Source: Pelargonium cotyledonis
Taxonomy: Eukaryota; Streptophyta; Magnoliopsida; Geraniales; Geraniaceae
Direction: 5' to 3'
NCBI GenBank assembly: GCA_036897625.1
Contig: JAYMTA010000003.1
Coordinates: 156,705-220,704, forward strand
DNA length: 64,000 bases
Of this stretch, positions 60,680 to 64,000 are shown piece after piece (within the stretch, counting starts at the first letter, position 1; every line of letters starts with the position of its first letter). The notes under the pieces were generated by a model. It saw only the letters and a list, made by a program, of their open reading frames with translations. It did not search any database and was not told the DNA's origin. The position numbers were made by a program, and so were the translations under genes.

Positions 60680-60762
60680 GGGTCTAACCTTTATAAAAGT
60701 TAGAGCGCCGCCCTGTCTCTGTTCAAGGCAGAAGTCGTGGGTTCGAGTCGTCTTCAACAGGT
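60680..60762 (+). pseudogene. tRNA-Asp-like copy with enlarged anticodon loop
   Basis: GTTAGAGCGCCGCC (60699-60712) and GAAGTCGTGGGTTCGAGTCG (60731-60750) match tRNA-Asp. The anticodon stem CCGCC/GGCAG (one mismatch) is better kept than in the 52688 copy. The loop reads CTGTCTCTGTTCAA, as if seven bases had been inserted next to GTC by a local duplication of CTGT. The 3' T-stem strand and the acceptor are decayed (GTCTTCAACAGG). A non-functional Asp copy, or one with a tiny inserted segment. Confidence 0.5.
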
Positions 60763-60840
60763 AGTTGACCAAAAGCCGGGGGGTATAATAAGAATATAAA
60801 TACAACTTGGGCGTAGTCCTATTTCTACTATCTAAGACCG

Positions 60841-60897
60841 GTATTTAACCTTGTACATGTTGCTGCTTCTCATGGTGCTCTACCGAGTAAGAAAGCA
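60841..60897 (-). pseudogene. tRNA-like relic
   Basis: On the minus strand ACTCGGTAGAGCACC (60874-60888) is a clear D-arm 3' part and TACAAGGTTAAATACC (60840-60855) a T-arm with one loop change. The middle (ATGAGAAGCAGCAACATG) gives no good anticodon stem. Lies at the edge of purine block P3. Confidence 0.42.
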
Positions 60898-61720
60898 GGT
60901 TTAGCTATGAAGCTTTAAGAGTTAAGGAAGTCTAGTAAATTACTTCTTTTAGGATGTAAGCTATGCTGACTTAGGTTTAGTGAAACTAAGGACAGTAGTG
61001 TGTAGAACTGAGGGATAAGTCTGCTTTTCTTGTTGTTAGGTATTCTCTTTTAGCTTACTAGACAGTAAGTTTCTAAGTCTTCTAAGCAAGGAAATCTACT
61101 AAAGATAAGTATAAGAAAGAAAAAGGTATAGCCTGTGCTTGAGAAGTTGTAATAATAAGTGTTTTTACAAGGTCTGATATTCCCAAGTCAACAAGAAGGA
61201 AAGGGCAAGTCTAAGTAATAAGGCAAGGAGTTTCTTAACTTATAGTACTGAGGAAAGTTAGGCATTTAAAACAGGGAAGTACTATCTTTTAGAGCTCTCT
61301 AAATCCCTAAATTGAGGTCTAGTAAGTTATAGTAGGTTTTTAAGGAAGTTGCTCCTATGTTTTTCAAGTGTTTCAAGTTTCGGTAATAAGAAAGATTTTA
61401 AGGAATAAAAGAAGCTTTTTATTTAAGGCTTTCGAATACAAGGTATAACAGGGACTGTATAAGTAAGAGGGATTCGTAAGCAAAGGGGTTACCTAGACTC
61501 TTAAATCGGGGTATACTTGATAATTAAGGGACTTTTACAGGTTTGTTAGAAAGTTTTTTTTAGGGAATTAATAGGAAAGGTTTCAATTTGAGGAAGGTAA
61601 AGATAAGGTAAACTGTACATTTAGCAGGCCTTTATGACCCCTTTAAGAGCTCAAGGTTAGGTCTAGGTCAGAGTTAGGCTATGAAACAAGGTGTAGCTCA
61701 TAAGAAGAAGAAAAGTTTTG
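60898..61720 (+). repeat. Purine-rich block P3 (skewed-module family)
   Basis: The plus strand is A+G-rich. It carries TTTCGGTAA at 61378-61386 and GGTATAGCC near 61125, as in P1 and P2. GTTAAGGAAGTCTAGTAAA and similar words recur within it. Short Lys/Arg-rich readings are broken by stops in all frames. No gene. Confidence 0.58.
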
Positions 61721-62179
61721 TTGTAAATAAATTGACCTTGGGTTTTTCTCTCTTATTTGGGACAGGTACAGGAACTAACAACCACAAGCAAGTTCGCCTT
61801 TAGCTCTACATATACTCTATCAAACAAATGTCTTTGTCGGAAACCCATTAAGTAAGTTTAACCAGAATACAGGAATGAACTGCAACCGGCAGGCTCGGAA
61901 AAAATGTCAAGGACTTATATAGAATTATTACTTGAAACTAAAGTACATATCTTGAATTGAAAAGTAGGATTTTAGGTACCCTCCGAGAAAGTAGGCTCTT
62001 TATAAAAATGCTAATTAAGGTTTCCTTAGGGCGATGGTCCAGCAAACCTGAAAACATCAATTACAAATACAAGATTATTGAGCCCTTTTATAGTAACACG
62101 AGCCCGGTTGCTTCAATTAATAGATAGTGCGTAATCCTCTTTCTTTTATATGGATCCCTTTTTCAAACCTTAATAATTA
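61721..62179. other. Gene desert
   Basis: No supported gene or RNA. Confidence 0.45.
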
Positions 62180-62385
62180 ATAAGAAGCAGGAATACTATA
62201 ACACCTAAGACAATTAATAGAGATAATACACTTCATACTAGCTATCAAGGGGCGAAGATAGAGAACAAGAAGAGTAGTACAGGTAATACAAAGAACAAAC
62301 AAGAGTACAGCTATAATCAGCTACAGAAAGCAAGATCAAGTATAATATAAGTACAAGTTGGAGTATGAAGAAGAGTAAGCTGCAC
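62180..62385 (+). repeat. T-poor, A-rich tract
   Basis: About 200 bases with very few T on the plus strand, built from quasi-repeated words such as AGTACAGGTAATACAAAG and AGTACAAG. It differs from both the flanks and the purine blocks because C is retained. No ORF. The asymmetry suggests slippage or a decayed low-complexity element. Confidence 0.45.
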
Positions 62386-63732
62386 AAAAATTCTTTCTTT
62401 ACTATATATGAAATAGAAAACTGAATCTTTACGAATTCTATTTTTACCTATATGCTTTTTAATGATCTTACTCTCATTTTATTGATTTTCCATTTATATA
62501 TGTGTCCTACTTTCTTAAGAAGTCAGCTGGCGTCTAGAATCACGGGAAATTGCATATCTATCATATCTAAGGCTAAGGGAGCTTCCTATTCTTTCCAGGT
62601 TCCCATCTTAAAGTCAAGGGATAGAAAATGAGAAGGGCTTCCTATAGGATTGCATTTTGTCCAAGCACCTTACCGGAGACCTTGTAACTTTTGTTCTGAA
62701 CAAAGTAAGATGCATATAACTTTACTAATCCCTAAATTTCTGATCCGTCCTCTTTGAAATAGAAGTTCCTATGCTCCCCTGCACGGAGAGTTCTCTATTG
62801 GTGTCCGTTACTTTAAGATATTGTTTGTATACTAAATTAGTAGGTTTATTGACAAAGCTTTAATTATAGTTTATAGTATCCTATCAAGCAAGAAACTACA
62901 AATAGACCTGAAAAGTTTCCTCGCTTTCCGAAGAATATTTAACATTGACTACACCATACTTTATTAATGTCCATATTATATAAATTTTTTTTTAACGTTC
63001 ACTATCTCTAAAGGAAGTTCAAATTCAAATATAATAGTAAATTACATATCCTTTATTCTACAGAAAAGTCTCAGAGTTTCAGTTAGCAGGAAATCTATTC
63101 TGATTTCTAGTATGTGTATAGTCATAGTTTGCTTTTTTTATAAGGGTACTCCTAATTGTCTTCATATTGTTGTCATATCTAAAGCAACCCTTCTTATTGC
63201 TTGAAAATCAGAATAGAAGTCTAACTATTAAATAGCAAGGGTTCTAGTCGTAATTAAGGAGATATGTGAGGGTGAAATAGAGCATAGACTGCCTTTTACT
63301 AATATATGTCGACTTCTAGATTCGACCGGAATATGCAATTGTTAAAAAAGGACTCGTTTCAAATGGTAAAGATTCTCAAGAATCCAGGAATAACGAGATA
63401 CTAGAGAAAAAGGTACTAAATTCCTTAAACGAAACCTAACTACACAAGACCCATTTTTCATAAAAGAGGATACTATAACACCTGGATGCTTGCTGCAGTA
63501 AAGAGAAATCTTAAAGTGTATCTTAGGATCCAGAGCTTTCGTATAAAACAGGGTATGTAGTCCTCTAGTCATTGAGGGAACTCTACACATAACTTAGTCT
63601 TAAAAGGCCGAGGTTTTGTTGTGGCGAGCACTGGGCGCCAATGAAAAAAAAATTAAGATGGAATTTCCAAGCAAAAACTTAAGAGCTTACTAGAATACTT
63701 GAAGACAAAATCACTCATTTCGAAAATCAGAT
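62386..63732. other. Gene desert
   Basis: No supported gene. The minus frame 63342-63590 has no supporting signal. Confidence 0.45.
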
Positions 63733-63800
63733 TCAACTTGATCAGATCGGTAGAGTACTCTCCGTAGGCGATGGTATCCCAAGGGTCTCCGGTTTGCACA
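63733..63800 (+). pseudogene. Possible tRNA-like relic
   Basis: ACTTGATCAGATCGGTAGAG (63737-63756) resembles a tRNA D-arm (GGTAGAGTACTC as in Lys or Arg tRNAs). Downstream CTCCGGTTTGCAC is at best a poor T-arm. It overlaps a 93-codon minus-strand frame (63653-63934), which has no ribosome binding site. Weak. Confidence 0.25.
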
Positions 63801-64000
63801 AAATACAAGCTGGAGAAATTGCCGGGTTTAGGAGGAATTTTTTTATGACTCGACTCCCCTTGAAATCTCTTAAGGGTGAAAAGGGGTACAGTTATTAGTT
63901 CACTAAGAGTATAGCGGAGTCTTACTTCAAGCATTAGCCCAAAAGCGAAACCTCGAATACTTTTTTTAGATCAAGGAGCTTTTGCAGGGGTAAAATGTTG

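Noticed and set aside
63310-63330. GATTCGAC-like word recalling the tmRNA 5' end
   Set aside because: No matching tmRNA 3' end or tag reading frame nearby.
63653-63934. 93-codon minus-strand ATG frame
   Set aside because: No ribosome binding site, overlaps a possible tRNA-like relic, no family resemblance.
1-64000. CRISPR array, IS element, prophage, rRNA genes, tmRNA, group II intron domain V
   Set aside because: Looked for regular spaced repeats, transposase readings with terminal inverted repeats, conserved 16S/23S words, tmRNA ends and the domain V hairpin; none found by eye.

Overview
The window is A+T-rich (by eye about one third G+C) and almost devoid of protein-coding signal. Across 64 kb no reading frame with a usual start reaches 100 codons on either strand. 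That is about what chance gives at this composition, and no protein family is recognisable. I make no confident protein-gene call.

What is recognisable is RNA-derived. Some two dozen tRNA-like elements are scattered on both strands, at varying stages of decay. The clearest are tRNA-Asp (52688-52766), tRNA-Asn (56607-56680) and tRNA-Cys (46602-46672), a class-II-like element with a long variable arm (9295-9390), and further Asp-like and Asn-like copies. The D-loop and T-loop boxes are kept better than the stems, and many acceptor arms are lost. One site (36100-36400) carries the conserved 5' core of bacterial/organellar RNase P RNA. The Asp and Asn sequences resemble plastid, cyanobacterial or protist-mitochondrial tRNAs. 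The best guess is therefore a large, mostly non-coding organelle genome (plastid or mitochondrial), or a severely eroded endosymbiont replicon. The sequence alone does not settle which, and a non-natural or mis-assembled sequence cannot be excluded.

The rest is diverged dispersed repeats and compositional islands. A ~230 bp repeat occurs at 4031 and 14161. A ~110 bp unit containing a tRNA-like core occurs at 30183 and 38116, with a related piece at 58675. A family of strongly purine/pyrimidine-skewed blocks (10.1-11.1, 17.1-18.0, 21.9-22.1, 41.6-42.9, 49.6-50.6 and 60.9-61.7 kb) shares short sequence modules in both orientations. Two strong structured sites stand out: a nested multi-stem hairpin at 37597-37670 and an 11-bp G+C-rich inverted repeat at 60133-60174. 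Runs of seven to nine C or G recur.

Layout: 0-4 kb desert; 4-14 kb first repeat pair, tRNA-like elements and the first purine block; 14-29 kb mostly desert with pyrimidine blocks; 30-40 kb tRNA-like repeats, RNase P-like RNA and the nested hairpin; 41-51 kb skewed blocks and tRNA-like elements; 51-61 kb the best tRNAs plus two small membrane-protein-like ORFs (53.9 and 55.0 kb) that are the only coding candidates worth keeping; 61-64 kb a purine block, a T-poor tract and desert. No operons, rRNA, IS element, CRISPR array or phage module were seen.
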